From Tricholoma matsutake (taxonomy: Eukaryota > Basidiomycota > Agaricomycetes > Agaricales > Tricholomataceae): a stretch of DNA of 64,000 nucleotides. The notes below the pieces were generated by a model. It searched no databases. It was not told the DNA's origin and saw only the letters and a list, made by a program, of their open reading frames with translations. Positions 10,717 to 22,909 of the stretch are shown here, piece after piece (position 1 is the stretch's first letter; every line of letters begins with the position of its first letter). The translations under genes were made by a program, and so were the position numbers. Location: positions 9,114,001 through 9,178,000 of the forward strand of contig AP026546.1 in assembly GCA_026075535.2 (NCBI GenBank). The letters run 5' to 3'.

Positions 10717-11671
10717 CTATGGCTCTGCATCTTGAAGAGTCGTGATCACGATCTCTTTGTCATCAATTTCTTTGATTGCCACTTTTCTTGTCTCGACGGG
10801 CATCTTGCTGCTTCTTGGTTCTTCGTGGAGGACTCCTCCCATCAGTTTCGCCTTGGCAACAACTCTTCGGCATAGCTCTCGGTGTTCTTCTTTTGCCAGT
10901 TCTTCTTTCTTGCTTTTCAGGGCTACCTTTTCCCTCTCTTTCATGACTATTTGGGCTACTGCCAGTCGTCCTTCTTCTTTCCTGGCGGCCAGTTTCTCCA
11001 GCTCTCTGGTGGCCACCTTTTTCCATCATGCTCATTCTTCCTTGGCAGTCTTCTTCTTGAGGGTGAGCTTTTCTTGTCCTTTGGTGACAATCTTTTGGCA
11101 CCATGCCTGTCGCTCTTCTTTCGTCATGTCTAGGGGGTCCTTCTCCCCTCTGGCGCCATGACAAGTGTTCATCGTTGGTTTTCTTGGTCTGTACCCTACC
11201 GATAAGGGTTCTTCCTTTTCCATACAAGAATTCAGGATGGGTCTTGTCATTCATCCTGAATTGGAAGCTTCCAATTCTCCAGTTGATTACTGGATTGATT
11301 CTCCTGAGCCATGGCAAGCCCAAGATGACTGATTCCTTTCCCAGTCCTGCAATGAGGAAGGTCGTTGGGAAGGTTCTTCTGTTGATCGTCAGGAGTTTCC
11401 TGGCATAGTGGGAAATCTCCCCTTTCTTGTTTGGGGTTCCGTCCACGTTCTTGACCTTGATCACCTTCTCCAGGGGGTGCAGCTCAAATCCGCTGCTCTC
11501 TGCGAATTCATGACTCATGAATATCCCTCCCGCTCCAGAGTCAAGTAGGGCTTCAGTTTCGATGGCTTTCCCTCTGCCTGCTCCTAGCACTTTGACATCT
11601 AAATGCATAGATTGATTCTTCAAAGTGGCTAGTAGTACAGAGCAGACAGAGAGTTCAGTGGTACCTGGCAT
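10717..11671 (-). pseudogene. Gypsy-B aspartic protease and charged linker
   Basis: A retroviral-type aspartic protease on minus: ALLDSGAGGIFMSHEFA (about 11555-11500) holds the D-S-G catalytic triad, and VILGLPWLRRINPVINW (about 11330-11280) is the second hallmark (ILGxxWL...NPxIDW). Downstream, the frame at 11250-10717 reads as a Lys/Glu-rich, helix-prone linker (KEERQAWCQK, KSKKEELAKEEHRELC) common between protease and RT in basidiomycete Gypsy elements. A competing frame over 10763-11250 is Arg-rich and looks like a shadow. Small indels separate the pieces. Confidence 0.75.
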
Positions 11672-11679
11672 CGAGGCAG

Positions 11680-12529
11680 GCCACCTCTTTAAAAACCCTT
11701 GTCCTCAATGGTGGCGAGAGCTTCCTTCCTTTCTTCTTCATCGAGTTCTCCTACAATTGCTCAGATCTTCGAGTAGGCTTCCTTGCCTTTATTCTTTGGG
11801 GATGGCCAGTCCTCGGTCCTCTTTTCCCCTTTCTTGTGTTCAGTCACTCTGTGTCCAGGTTGGTGGCACACAAAGCACAACCCTTTCTTCATGTGTTCAA
11901 TCCTCTCCTGATAGGAGAGTCAGTTGATCTTGAGTGGGGTCTCTTTTGCTTTAGAGCTTGGTAGCTTCCTCGTTAAAGCCTCCTGCAGCTTTCCTGTTAT
12001 GGCTTTTGCTCTCCTCCACTGTCCATCATACTTGGAGGTGGCGTTGATCATTCCTTCCAATGTCGTCGGGATCGTTTCCATATTGAAAACTCTTTCAAGG
12101 AGCTTGGGGCTCAGCCCATCCATGAAGAGTTCGATGAGGGCAGTGTCATCGTTGATTCCCACCTTCTCTCACAGGATTCGGAACTGCACTATGTAGTCCT
12201 CCAGGTCCTGTCCCTGCTTCAATGTCTTCATCTCTGTCCTGGCTCTGCCAGCTTCATCGATCAGCATGAACACTGTCTTGAGCGTTGATTCAAAGGTTGA
12301 CCAGGTTCCTAGGTCTTCCTTTTCTGCCCATGTCTGTGCCCAGGGTGCAGCGGTTCCTCCATTCAGGAAGGATGATCTTCTTCTCATCAATGTCGTAGAT
12401 TCCATGGTTCACTCTCAAATAGAGTTTCACTTCTTGTAAGAACTTCGCAGTTCTAGTTCGGTCCCCTGCAAAGTCGGAGGGGGTTCGTATTCTGATCTCC
12501 TTGGCCGATGCGGTGGGTTCGGTAGACAT
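11680..12529 (-). pseudogene. Gypsy-B gag
   Basis: Pieces of a Gypsy capsid: KFLQEVKLYLRVNHGIYD (near 12445), WAQTWAEKEDLGTW, FESTLKTVF, LKQGQDLEDYIVQFRIL (about 12220-12172), LIELFMDGLSPKLLERVF. A zinc-knuckle-like CFVCHQPGHRVTEH (C-x2-C-x4-H-x4-H, last Cys lost) follows near 11885. TGA codons at 12169 and 11920 each replace a plausible CGA. One frameshift near 12370 separates N-terminal and middle parts. Gag is the particle structural protein; this copy cannot be made whole. Confidence 0.75.
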
Positions 12530-12813
12530 GTTGGCATTGTTGTTGGATAGGGAGAATGGATCTCATTCTGGGGTTTCTTCTTTATCGAAAGATCTAAAAT
12601 CTTTTTCATCGAGGTATTGGGGTTCTTCGTCACTGGTTCTCCTTGAGAACCACTTCTGTGCTGGTTCTGAGTATTGTACTAGTCGACCCTGGTATCTATA
12701 CCATGGGGTTCTTCCTGATGATGATGCTCCGGTTGGAGGTCTGTCTGGGCTCTGTCTGAAAGATGTTGTGTCTGCACCTAGGTAGGTGGACTGTGTAGAT
12801 CAGCTTGACCTTT

Positions 12814-13517
12814 TGTTAAGACTATAGGTCTTTAACTCAGCCTTGGCTTCGTATGTCACAGTTGGAGGCCTTCCAACTATATTGGTGTCGCACTAGGAGG
12901 CTTTCCTAGTGTATCGGGCTTCTGGCCTTCACTTGGGTACTTCCTCAAGCTGTTATGGCTATCCATACTCAGAGGCTTTCTGAGTAGACCATCAGTTCAT
13001 GTATCCCAGTTGGAGGCTTTCCAACTGTCGAGTTCGAGTTATCACAGCTAGGGGCTTCCTAAGCTGTCGAGTGTTCTGGTTGAGTCTAAGACCATTGTTT
13101 GAATTAGGTCAAGCTAAGGAATACAGGCAGTATTACTGTAGCTTATATACGGTTCAGAGATGTCTATCGTCCAATCAGAATATGAGATCCTTGTCAAGTA
13201 ATAATAGAAAGAACAATAGAGCAATAAGCCTCATGCCTAGCATGAGGTGTCCGATGTCACAGAGTGCTGCGGCACAGCATGTCAAAGAACAATAGAAGAT
13301 AAGCCTCATGCTGAGCATGAGGTGTCCGACATCATGGATCTGATGTCAAGGGTCCGATGTCAAGGGATGCTGCAGTGCAGCATGTCAAATGGTGGGAATT
13401 GGGCATCGAAGCGTTCCCCATCAGAATGAGTCAAGTTGAATGTGAAGGAAAAATGAAGTACCCAGTCTTGCCGGCATACATCTGGTCATCCTAGGTTACG
13501 ATAACAAAATTGTAACA
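12814..13517 (-). repeat. Gypsy-B 5' LTR
   Basis: 704 bp, upstream LTR for the minus-strand element. It contains the same imperfect repeats of GGAGGCTTTCC and the same CCTCATGC...GCATGAGG palindromes as the other LTR. The sequence next to it inside the element (12813 leftwards, AAAAGGTCAAGCTG on minus) is not a tRNA primer site I recognise. Confidence 0.9.
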
Positions 13518-13522
13518 GGTGC

Positions 13523-14560
13523 AGAGACAATGGCTGGCATGGGTGTGGCTTTTGGTTGTTGGTCCACAGCGATCATCAAGTTCTTTGGTGAGTCACCTGA
13601 CCAATATATGTCATGGCGTGGGTGATGTTCTGGAATGGGGATGCTGAGGATTTGTGGTACACTCCGTGGTGGATTTTGTTGAATAGTTTCTCGAGGGGTT
13701 GGGGGAGATGGGGATCTCCATCTAGGTGGTGAATGATGTCATGGTGGGGGAGAGTCCCTTCATCAAGGTGGGAGTTCACGGCAGTATGGGGGAGACGGTG
13801 AGCATGGCCTGTACCAGTCTCCCTGGTAAGGTGGGAGCAAAGGTGGACCTGGGCATTGTGGGCAATCCCCCATTCTAGTCTGTCTTACTGGCAGTGGTTG
13901 CATTTCCATAGGTCATTCTTGCTTGCAAACTTTGCGAGGTCAACAGTCTTTGTCCTCAGGGCTCTTATGAGAGGGGGAAGCTGGGCATTTACGTGAGTCC
14001 ACTATTATCCGGGATGCCTATGTTACAGTCGTCTTCTTTGTGCGGTCCACTTCTCCTTGAAGGTTGTCAATCTTGTCAAGCAGTTGCCCTATGACCAACT
14101 GAGCTATGATATCTTGTTGCATTAAGTCTGTAAGTGCTCAATCGATGCCAGCATGTCCCAATTGTTGTATCAAGTTGTCCACTGTTTTGTCAACTTTGGT
14201 GGTCTCTTGCTCCCGACGATTGCTGGTCTGATTATGTGTAGGTTCATCAACCTCCATGGCCATGGGTGGTTGGCAAGTGCTGGGACAAATTGGTGACCTT
14301 GATCATTTGCAATATCATCATTCTGGTGAGTGTTGGTCTCTCCTTCCCCCTGCAGAGTTCACTCTGGAACTCTGCTGACTCCTCCCTACACCTCTACCAC
14401 GACTGTCATTGCTAGAAGTGTGCGAGTAGGAACATTGCATTTTTGAAATGTCTTGATGGTTCAAAGTAAGTTGGTGTTGGTAGTGAATGAGTGCTGTGCT
14501 GGCAAAAAGGGAAAAACTTTGTTTGAAAATATATTTGCAGTTGATTATGTAAGTTCCCAT
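13523..14560 (-). pseudogene. Gypsy-A ORF3, N-terminal part
   Basis: Minus-strand pieces between the chromodomain end and Gypsy-B. They read as low-complexity Ser/Gly/Arg (SHTSSNDSRGRGVGRSQQSS, near 14430) and Pro-rich sequence (13.8-13.6 kb) with several stops, then lead into the part at 6112-4548 once Gypsy-B and one copy of its duplication are removed. A Ser/Gly/Arg- and Pro-rich N-terminus ahead of the folded part is all that can be said; no family is recognised. Confidence 0.4.
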
Positions 14561-14579
14561 GGTCAGGAACTTTCTATTG

Positions 14580-15158
14580 TTACTTTTGGTGTTTGGCTAG
14601 CTGGGATGGCTGTTGTATGCCCTGGACTTCAAGGTATCTGTTGAACACTTCGAGCTCTTTGCAAGAACTCAATGGTTCCCATGTAGTGTCACCTAATGAC
14701 CACTGAACTTCAAACTCAAGTTTTTTTTCTTTTCCCCATCAATGTCTGATTAATTCATCCATGAACCACTCTTGGTCATCCGGCATTCCGAAGTCATACA
14801 GTTCTGGGTGGACTCTATTTGGAAACATAGAGTCATCATTTGGGTGGTAGGGTTGTAGTAGTGATACGTGAAATGAGGGTACGAGTTGCTGGGCTTGCAA
14901 TGCTGTAGGTAGTTCCAACGTGTATGTAGATGTTTCATGTTATGCCTCGAGAATCTTGTATGGTCCAATGAACTTTGGACAAAGCTTGCATGCTCGTCCA
15001 GATGGTAAGTTGAGGTTTTTCATAGATAGGAATATCAATTCCCCTTTGGTGATCTTTGGTTCCTTTGTTCGATGGTTGTTCGCATGGTATCTTTGGAATA
15101 CCTGAGCTTCAATGATAGCATCATGAGCATCAGCAAGATTCTGTAAAGCTTGCCTCAC
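14580..15158 (-). pseudogene. Gypsy-A integrase C-terminus and chromodomain
   Basis: KLCPKFIGPYKILEA (near 14985) is the GPF/Y-type module. After a frameshift, LVPSFHVSLLQPYHP and FMDELIRH...VQWSLGDTTWEP (about 14770-14650) give a chromodomain, followed by CKELEVFNRYLEVQGI. This layout is the usual pol end of a chromovirus. A TAA sits inside the chromodomain. Confidence 0.7.
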
Positions 15159-15376
15159 AAATTCTTTTATTCCCTTAGGGATAGTGTTGTCTGATCAAAT
15201 GTCGCGTATCATGGATGGCATATACCCATTGTTGAGTTCAAACGGTGCATATTTGTTGGTTCCAGATATGCTAGAGTTGATGGCAAACTCCGTGAGATCG
15301 ACCATATCTGTCCAGTCCTTCTGATCACGTCACTTATGATTGAACTCAGTAGGCTGTGCAAGCGTACGATTTCCCA

Positions 15377-16280
15377 TCAGTATATCCATGATAGCTCGGA
15401 CACTTTCATATTGGTGTGTACTGGGATAAGGTGGACCATGCTAGTCATTCGGCATATAATCACCCAGAGGTAATTAAAGCCTTTCGATTCTGGGAATGTC
15501 CATTCCAATAGAGTCCCATGTTTGATTGGTATTGGTAAGGGGTGGAGCTTTCCAAACAGTTTTGCATTGGATCCCTTTGCATGCTGACAGAGTTTGCAGG
15601 TCCGACAGCACTCATGGGTGTCCATGTTCATAAGAGGCCACCAGTACCATTGTCGGATGTACTCATTTGTCTGTTGATCTCCAAAGTGCCCGAGGATGGT
15701 GTGTGCTCAGTCCAGTACCTGTGTAATTGTACCTCGGTTGTGGGGGATGCATACAACTTCGATGGATTGTTGGTTTTTTTGCCAGATGAGGTCATCCTTG
15801 ACCTCAAAGTTGGTGTATTCGCTGGGTTTTTCTAGGATAAGTGCAAATAACTTATCATCTTTGTAGCTGAATTGGATTTGTTTGATGAATTCTTTGTTCC
15901 CCCATGTTGTCAGTGTAGCATTTGATGTTTGTTCGAAGAGCATTTCAGCTAAGGTGATATTGTCACCATAGGATGATGGAGCGGGGTTCTCAGGTATTTT
16001 TTCAGATACTGATGGGGCCTCAGCCGCATTAGACATATTATCAATTATGCATTGATTAGCCTTGTCCATAAGTTTGGCCTCTAAGTCACGCATTTCTTGT
16101 TGTTCTTGTAGTCATTTACTACAGTGATGTTCCATCCTACATATGGCTTGCAATTTGATTATTTTTGATGTGATTTCTCGATGGCCAGGCAGGTTGTCCC
16201 CAGCAGGATCAATACAAACATCAGCTTGCATGTATTCGTGAGGTTGATGAGTATCTGTTAAGGTATCGCTCTCATAATAT
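15377..16280 (-). pseudogene. Gypsy-A integrase, zinc domain and damaged core
   Basis: H2C2 module: AHTILGHFGDQQTNEYIRQW...CRTCKLCQHAK (about 15705-15580). The start of the core has PESKGFNYLWVIICRMTSMVHLIPVHT, but the segment before it, where the first catalytic Asp belongs, is scrambled by a small deletion or frameshift near 15490. The frame ends at 15377. A TGA at 15707-15709 precedes the zinc domain. Confidence 0.7.
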
Positions 16281-17296
16281 CATGATAGGCAATTGGCTAC
16301 CTTGTTGAGTTTGCCTTTGATATAGGTAATGTCAATGTTGAATTGAGAAAGATAATCTATCCATCTCCATTGTCGACCTGATAGGTTTGATTGGGTTTGA
16401 AAGAATTCAAGTGCCTTATGGTTGGTGATGATATGTATGCAGTATCTGATGGGTTTAGCTTCCCATTTTAGTAATGCTTTGAGGATTGCAAGAGTTTCCA
16501 ACTCATGTACCACGTAGTTATGTTGGGCAGCCATAAACTTTTTTGACATGAATCCAGCCGGTTGACACCTTTGCCATGTGTGTCCTTGGCCATACATTGC
16601 TCCTATACCCAATTTCGATGTGTCACAAATCAGCCATATAGGTTTGTCATGATGTTTCAGGTCAATAGGTGCGATTATTGGGGTTTTGTAGCAGATCCAC
16701 TTAATCATATCAAAACACTGTTGGTGAATTGGTTGCCAGTGGAAAGGAGTTCCATTTTGTGTCATTGCTAGTAAGGGCCCCATGTAGTATGTGATATCTG
16801 GCAGGAAGTTGGCTAGGTAATTTACCAAGCCTACAAAATGCTGGATGTCATTGTAATTCCATGGGGTGCACCACTCCCGAATACGAAATAACTTGTCTGT
16901 GTCTGCATGTATGCCATCTTTGTCGATTACATGACCGAGGCAGTCAATCCGTTTGGCATACAGCTCACACTTTGACCATTTGAGATATAATTGGTTTTTA
17001 CCGAGGCATTTGAAGACGATATGAAGGTGGGCTTCATGTTCCTCAGGGGTGTCCAAGTAAAAGAAAGTGTTGTCCAAGTAGACATGCAGGAATTTACCAA
17101 TGACATCCCTGAAGATGGATGTCATGAGTTGCTGGAAGGTCGCCAGTGCATTACAATCCCCTTGCTGCATGATGTTGCTGATGTAGGTTCCTGCAATTGT
17201 GGCAAATGCAGTTTTCCAGACATCTTCTTTTTGTACTCGAACCTGTTCATATGTGTCAGATAAGTCAACTTTTGAGCAAATCTTGGCTCGGGCCAC
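16280..17296 (-). pseudogene. Gypsy-A reverse transcriptase / RNase H
   Basis: 338-residue open segment. KVDLSDTYEQVRVQKEDVWKT matches the RT A-box and FQQLMTSIFRDVIGKFLHVYLD the palm. The catalytic motif reads Y-L-D-N instead of Y-L-D-D (about 17060), a GAC to AAC type change that should abolish activity. The RNase H-like remainder (CDTSKLGIGAMYGQG, HNYVVHELETLAILKALLKW, TNHKALEFFQTQ) ends at a TGA (16280) within VANCLS-x-YYESD, where Arg is usual. The upstream fingers are lost among stops at 17.3-18.0 kb. Confidence 0.8.
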
Positions 17297-17299
17297 ATC

Positions 17300-18762
17300 T
17301 TCACAAATAATATCTTGGTCTGGTAAGGGGGTAACATCCTTAATTGTGTTGTTGTTTCATTGTTGGGCATCCATGACAGTTCATAATTCTCCATCCTTCT
17401 TGCTCAGGCAGATCATTGGGGCCGCTTGGTTCACAGATCATGGTCCCCACCATCTTGCATTCATGTATCAATTGATTTTCTCATGGAATTGTTCATGTAA
17501 AGAGTTTGGTACTTTTGGTAGGTGGTAATGATATCGCTTGTTGTCATCAATAAGGTTAATCTCATGGTTCACCTCTCTCCAAGGTGGTAATTGGTCTCGG
17601 GTTCCCCCCTAAGATATCCAAGAATTCATTGTGCCATTGTTGTCATAAACATGGGTAGTCTTCTTCAGTAAGTCCCAACATCCTGGACTTGCCTTTCTGC
17701 CTATGCTGTTCCTCATGTTGTTTTTCATGTGGGTCTGGTGGTTTCTTAGGTTTGTGGAATCTAGAACGAAGTGTCTTGAAATCCTGTTCCAAGTCAGTTT
17801 TCTGAGGGTTTAGTCGTACTGAGTCTTGCTTCTTGAGGTGATCCAACAGGCTGGGTTGTTGATCCATGAATTCTGAAGGTTCAGATTCTCGTCTTCAAGT
17901 GCTTCTCGGTACTGTTCACCCTTCAGATTTCCATTGTAAGCTCTCATGGATGCTACCACAGCATTCCATTCATCCGGCATCCTGGGGTCATGCAGCCAGT
18001 CGTGTTGCGGTCGAGGTATTGGTCTATCCCAGAAGGAATGAGTGTTTTGACTCATTGTCACCTTGTCTCATTTCTCAATGATCCTTTGCTCTTTGTCCAT
18101 GATCATATCCTCTACTTTTACCTTTGATGAAGTAGGTTGGCATTCCGTGACATTAGGTTGTTCATGATTCTTTCTAGGTTTTTGTGATTTTGTTGCTGGT
18201 TTTTCTCCCTGTTGAAGAGTTTTAAATTCTTCTTCCTCCATAAGGAGTGTGGGGACTCCTTCAGGTAATGTGTGTCCATTTTTCTTGTTGTCATCATCCG
18301 GTATTTCTTCCATGATTGGCTTGCTACCATGTAGTCAGTTCTTGTGTTTGTCAATGCTTCGATATCGGTGTAGCCATCCATCATTATTGTCCAATAGTAT
18401 TTTCACAGTGGGTGTTGGTTTTCCATTGACGATTACTTGTCTATTTTTGAAATCTAGTATAACCTTGTTCTTGTGCATAAATGGTGTTCCAATTATCATA
18501 TCATAGCAGTCAAAGTTCACGATATCTACATAAGTATCATCACTTATGCCTGGGGCCTTGAGTCTAATGAATGTCCATGCCATAGTTTACTGTCGCTCAG
18601 CTTCCCACAGTTCCTAACTGTAACATATGAGGGTTCATCAATGGAAAAATCCGGATGTCGGCCACTTGAGTGAAGGCAGGGGTCAGACCCATCATCATGC
18701 TTCCTGAGTCCCATAAGGTCCAGGCTTCTCATCCACCAATGGATACCAGCATGGCTAAGCAT
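17300..18762 (-). pseudogene. Gypsy-A protease and pol N-terminus
   Basis: Aspartic protease in pieces: TLWDSGSMMMGLTPAF with D-S-G-S near 18700-18711, LQLGTVGSRS near 18630-18600, and VNFDCYDMIIGTPFMHKNKVILDF (about 18520-18450) as the second hallmark. Downstream to 17300 the frame is chopped up, with a Lys/Glu/Pro-rich spacer (HKPKKPPDPHEKQHEEQH near 17740). No intact frame longer than 90 codons remains. Confidence 0.65.
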
Positions 18763-18851
18763 TCCTTTTCTTCAGGTCTATATTCTGGTTGAGGTCTTGC
18801 CATCTTGTCTGCGTGTAAGTGTACTTTCCGAAAGCAAGCTTTGTCCATGTC

Positions 18852-19958
18852 TCATGCTGGTCCATCATCATGTGGTTTAACCGTTGGTATCCATTCCGTT
18901 TCCCCAATCACGCACATGTGTTCCATGTCAGACAAGCAATCATACCAGTCGTTATTGTTGTATACGTCGACCTTGATCATATCGTCCTCATCGCTCTGGT
19001 AGCCTTGGGATCCGGTGGATGGTTGGATGCTATGTACTAGGGCTTGGTCATCCTGTTCATTGTCACCAGTATCTTTGTCATCAACAATAGCAGTGTGGGC
19101 TGCGTGTACGTGTGACTTCTTCTGTTTTGGTTTTTTGCAATCCCTAGCATAGTGTCCTGGTTCGTCACAGTTGAAGCATATTGCATCTTCTGCTGCAGGT
19201 ATAGCTGCAACCTGAGGCGCTTGATGTTTGTTGTTAGGGACCTTAGGTGTGCTATGATAATTGTTAGTCCAGGGTTTGGTATTCGACTGATTGTTGTTCA
19301 TGCGGTTATTCATGAAGAACCTAGGCCTTGGTCCACCATTGTCTTGGGTTAAGTTCGACCTCTTTATGAAGGTTATGCCAACCTTCTTCACCTTGTCCTC
19401 ACATCAGCTTTGGGTCTTGGGTGCTTCCGTGGTATGGGTAGCACTCATTGAGTGTCGATTATAGTGTTCCATGGTCTTCATGGCTGCTTCCAGTGCTTTG
19501 CCCTCAGATATGAAATCCTTGATGGTATTTGCTTCCAGCATGAGCCCATTCTCAAGCATTTTTGTATGCATTTCCCTAGGGAGGCCATGTAGGAAGGTGT
19601 CCATGATGTTATAGGCATCTGGGTAGACCAACATGTTCTGGGCGTGATCTATGAGAGTGTCATAATATCCTTGAATGCCAAGCTTGTCTGTGCAGTGTGT
19701 GGCAGCATACACCTCACGGGTGTCTTGCATAGTCGTCAGGTGTGTGAATCGATCATACAAGCCAATAATTACATCTTCAAAAGTCCAGTGTAGTTGCGAT
19801 CGTTTTACATGGATAACATGTTGAGAGTACCATTTCTTTGCTTCACCATCCAAAAATTTGGGTATGCAGAGCATGTGTTCCTGGTCATGGTCATCTCCTC
19901 CATACTGGATGGCTTGGAGCATCACAACCACGTTGATGAGCCAGTTCTCTAAGTCCAA
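18852..19958 (-). pseudogene. Gypsy-A gag, capsid and zinc knuckle
   Basis: Two adjacent frames. The first (19958-19404) has the capsid segment FLDGEAKKWYSQHV and FEDVIIGLYDRFTH (about 19860-19750), ending in an Ala/Met-rich helix. The second (19391-18852) has an Asn-rich linker and CFNCDEPGHYARDC (C-x2-C-x4-H-x4-C, about 19175-19134), an intact CCHC nucleic-acid-binding knuckle, then an acidic tail. One frameshift separates them. Confidence 0.8.
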
Positions 19959-19984
19959 GCACTTAGGTGATCTGCTGTACTGGC

Positions 19985-22909
19985 CTACAGAACTGGTGTC
20001 AGCTCGATGGACTTTTGTTCCCTCAGGGATTCTGAGTCAGATAGTGAGGTGTTCTTGGCACAGTTGAAGTAATTGATCATGCATCTGGTTATGGTGGTGT
20101 TCTGAGGTAGCATGCATGCCAGAGGTATGTAACCTGGCTCAATCCACAGGTGGCATAGAGTAACCTCTATGTAGGGGCCGTCGGTTATCCTGTTGATCCA
20201 GATCATCTTTGGCAGGGTCGAAGCCTCCTCCACCATCGGGGGGTCCGCCGTCACCACTCCACCACTGCCACTATTCCCAGCTTGACCATAGGAGGTACGA
20301 TCTTGAGTGGAGCTGCATGGGGCAGCAGGTAGATCTGGGGGTCATTGTCAACTCCCATTGTCCTGGTCCTCTGGTCCATTGCCATTGCCGCTAGGTTCGC
20401 TAGGTGTTCGAGTTGCTCTTGCCACCCAGGTATAGCGAGGGTCCAACATATCAATGTGACGATGTCTGTTGAACATTATCATTTGGTCATCATATAACAA
20501 ACTCCCAGCTATTTCAAGATCCTTGTTCCTGAGGCATTGGTAGGCAATTCTGTCTTCGATAGTGTTGGCCATATGAATTCGCACTGCTCAGGGTACTTGG
20601 ATCATAGGTCCCAATGCATCAGAGGTTCCAGTAGTGAATGGCCATGTAGATTCTGTGTCTTCAGTGGGATCAGGCTGGTGGAAGGTCCTCGGGGATGGTG
20701 TTTTATCAAACATAACATGTTAATGTTGAGCAGCTGCAGCACAATGTTTACAGTAGTCATCATTTGATTCCCTGGCTTGTTGAGGTGCATTTATATTAGC
20801 AATGGCGTTCTCGATGGTGGGGTCCATGTAGGTAGACTCCAGTTGGATGTTGGATGTCCTGTGGTACTTGGACATCCTCGAGCTTGCATTTAAGTTGACG
20901 TCAAGGGGTCTCACTCATCGCTCCATGTAGTCTTCTAAATTTGTTATGGATGGAGTTGACATTATCATATTCCTTTTCTTTGAGGCGACCCATTTTGCTA
21001 TAAGTGCCTTGAATATGTCGAGGTACATGTCCTTATACATCTTTGATGAGAGGTCTACCTTCTTCTTCACAAGGGTTAGGACCTCCACAGTTTGGGCATG
21101 CACAGCGATCCTGAGTTTCACGTGTTGATAGGTCCACTGTGCACTCTAAGCTCTGGGAACATCTCCAGAGGCATCAACACATTATAATGCACACTCCCAA
21201 CCCCTATAAACCCCATGACACCACTCTGAAACTACTTCAATTGACTTCGAACAACTTTGAGCGACTCAAACAATCTCAATCGACTTTGAACAACTCGAAT
21301 GATCTTGATTGACTTTGAACAACTTGAATGACTCGAACGATCTCAAATGACTTTGAATGATATTGCAGCACTTCTAACACCTTTGGCTGCCATACACCTA
21401 TTGCACTGCCCTTTGGATACCTTGTAAGAGTTAGTGTGTTGCATACCGAGCACCACCAGACACAAGGAGACACAACGATGGGATTTTAGGACACGATTGT
21501 GGCGCTTTGACATCTTGATGATATATTGGATCAATGGGGATAGGTACCAGTGATAAATCATGCCTCTAGACATTTCCCTTCTTATCTTCTTTCATTTATT
21601 CTATGATTTGCAAAGATTCTGTATTGTTTTATATCTTGCCTCATGTATTCCTCATGTTTTATTTCCTTTTTAGTATCACTTCTCCCAAACATATATAGCC
21701 TTGTACTAGCTACTTAGAAGAAGAGAATATATCGTCCTCTCACACCAATCATCTGATTTAAGAGCCATTCTCTTGAGTCCAAGTGTCTCGACTTAGTCTC
21801 GAAGTTCAGTGTTTTACGCTGAATTTCCTCGAACTCCTCATACTAACTTCTCAAAACTATCGCATATTGTCTATCCTCTCTCGACACCTTTCTACATCCT
21901 TATAGTCTATCCTCAGCCACCATTGAAAGTGTCTTTGTCTTCTATAAAGGCCTTCAAACTTCTTTGAACATCATTGCACCTCTTCAAACTTCTTCAAACA
22001 TTGTCAGACCTCTTTGCACACTCTTTGAACTTCATTACACTCTTCGCACACTCCCAAACTTCATTAAAATTCTCTTGAACGCTATCGCAGCACTTGGTAC
22101 ACTCTCGATCATTATTGAATTTCTCCCAAACATCATCGCATACTTTCAAACCTCATTGGACTTCATCACACACCCTCTAGAGTTGTTTTCATACCCTTGG
22201 TTTACAGTGGTGATATTTAGTACCACCTTGCAACCTTCCTCTAACTAGTGTTATACCATTCGAGCCCTTATTGTGGGTTTTGTTTGGGTTTCCTGGTCGA
22301 GTATCATCAGCATAGGTGAGGGTTTGTGAATGGGCCTTTGTTCCATACCAGGCCTTCAGACCACTCAAGCATTTCCATAGGATCCTTGACCTTGATTTCA
22401 CCATCTGATACTTTGCTCCCATCTGCTTTGAGATGGGATGTCTCGATAGTTGGTTGTAAGTGTTCCAGTATACAAGGTAGGTGTGGCATTGATGTCGAGC
22501 ATCGGCATCCGGTCTGAGCTTCCGGAGTTTTGGGGGTTTGGTGCAAGAATGTGAATGCCAGGGCCAGTGGGAAGTGTGGGTGCATATCCCTTCAAGGTTC
22601 TGAAATGAAGGGATTCAGCATGTCAGGTGCATGCCTATTGCCTACTCATTGTCTGGGTCCCTGTGGCTTTGGTACTTGCATAGTGGATCCAGTTGGCACT
22701 TGTATCGACAATGCTGGTGCATGTGTCATTGTTTTCATCCCAGGTTCGGTTGCCTTTGCCTTTAGAGAGTCCACCCCGGGACTCTCGTCTACTCTCCACC
22801 CTCCTACTACGGTTTGTTTGGGTTGTTGAGATGTTTTTTGAGGAGTGGAAGGTGGTTGCACTCCTTCCACTTGCATTGGGGTTTGTTGAGTAGCAGTCAC
22901 GGTCGTCAT
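19985..22909 (-). pseudogene. Gypsy-A gag, N-terminal region
   Basis: A probable ATG at 22909 opens a Thr/Gln/Pro-rich N-terminus (QPPSTPQKTSQQPKQTVVGG). KKKVDLSSKMYKDMYLDIFK and ALIAKWVASKKR occur at about 21065-20985, and a further part with YIEVTLCHLWIEPGY near 20170. The same order is seen, less interrupted, in the relative at 34.4-36.0 kb on plus, which fixes the colinearity. An insert at 21123-22309 splits the region. This long N-terminal gag arm is unusual and I recognise no domain in it. Confidence 0.6.
21123..22309. repeat. Insertion in Gypsy-A gag, possible solo LTR
   Basis: Comparison with the related copy at 34.98-35.02 kb shows an extra block of about 1.19 kb here. Its ends TGTTGATA and TATCATCA are near-inverted, as LTR ends are. 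It has TATATAGCC-type promoter-like sequence near 21692 and degenerate repeats of TTTGAACAACTTGAATGA and CTTCTTCAAAC types. No matching target duplication was found (TCACG against GCATA), so the class is uncertain. Confidence 0.4.

Larger units (their letters stand above)
6122..13517 (-). mobile_element. Gypsy-B: younger chromodomain Ty3/Gypsy element
   Basis: Two 704-bp LTRs of equal length (6122-6825 and 12814-13517; TGTTA...TAACA) with GGTGC at 6117-6121 and 13518-13522 as a perfect 5-bp duplication. Length is 7396 bp. Minus-strand order is gag, protease, Lys/Glu-rich linker, RT-RNase H, integrase, chromodomain, extra ORF, LTR. It sits inside ORF3 of Gypsy-A. The polyprotein is broken mainly by TGA stops where CGA is expected (12169, 11920, 8714, 8324, 7973), so it looks like a fairly recent insertion silenced by point mutation. 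Confidence 0.9.
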
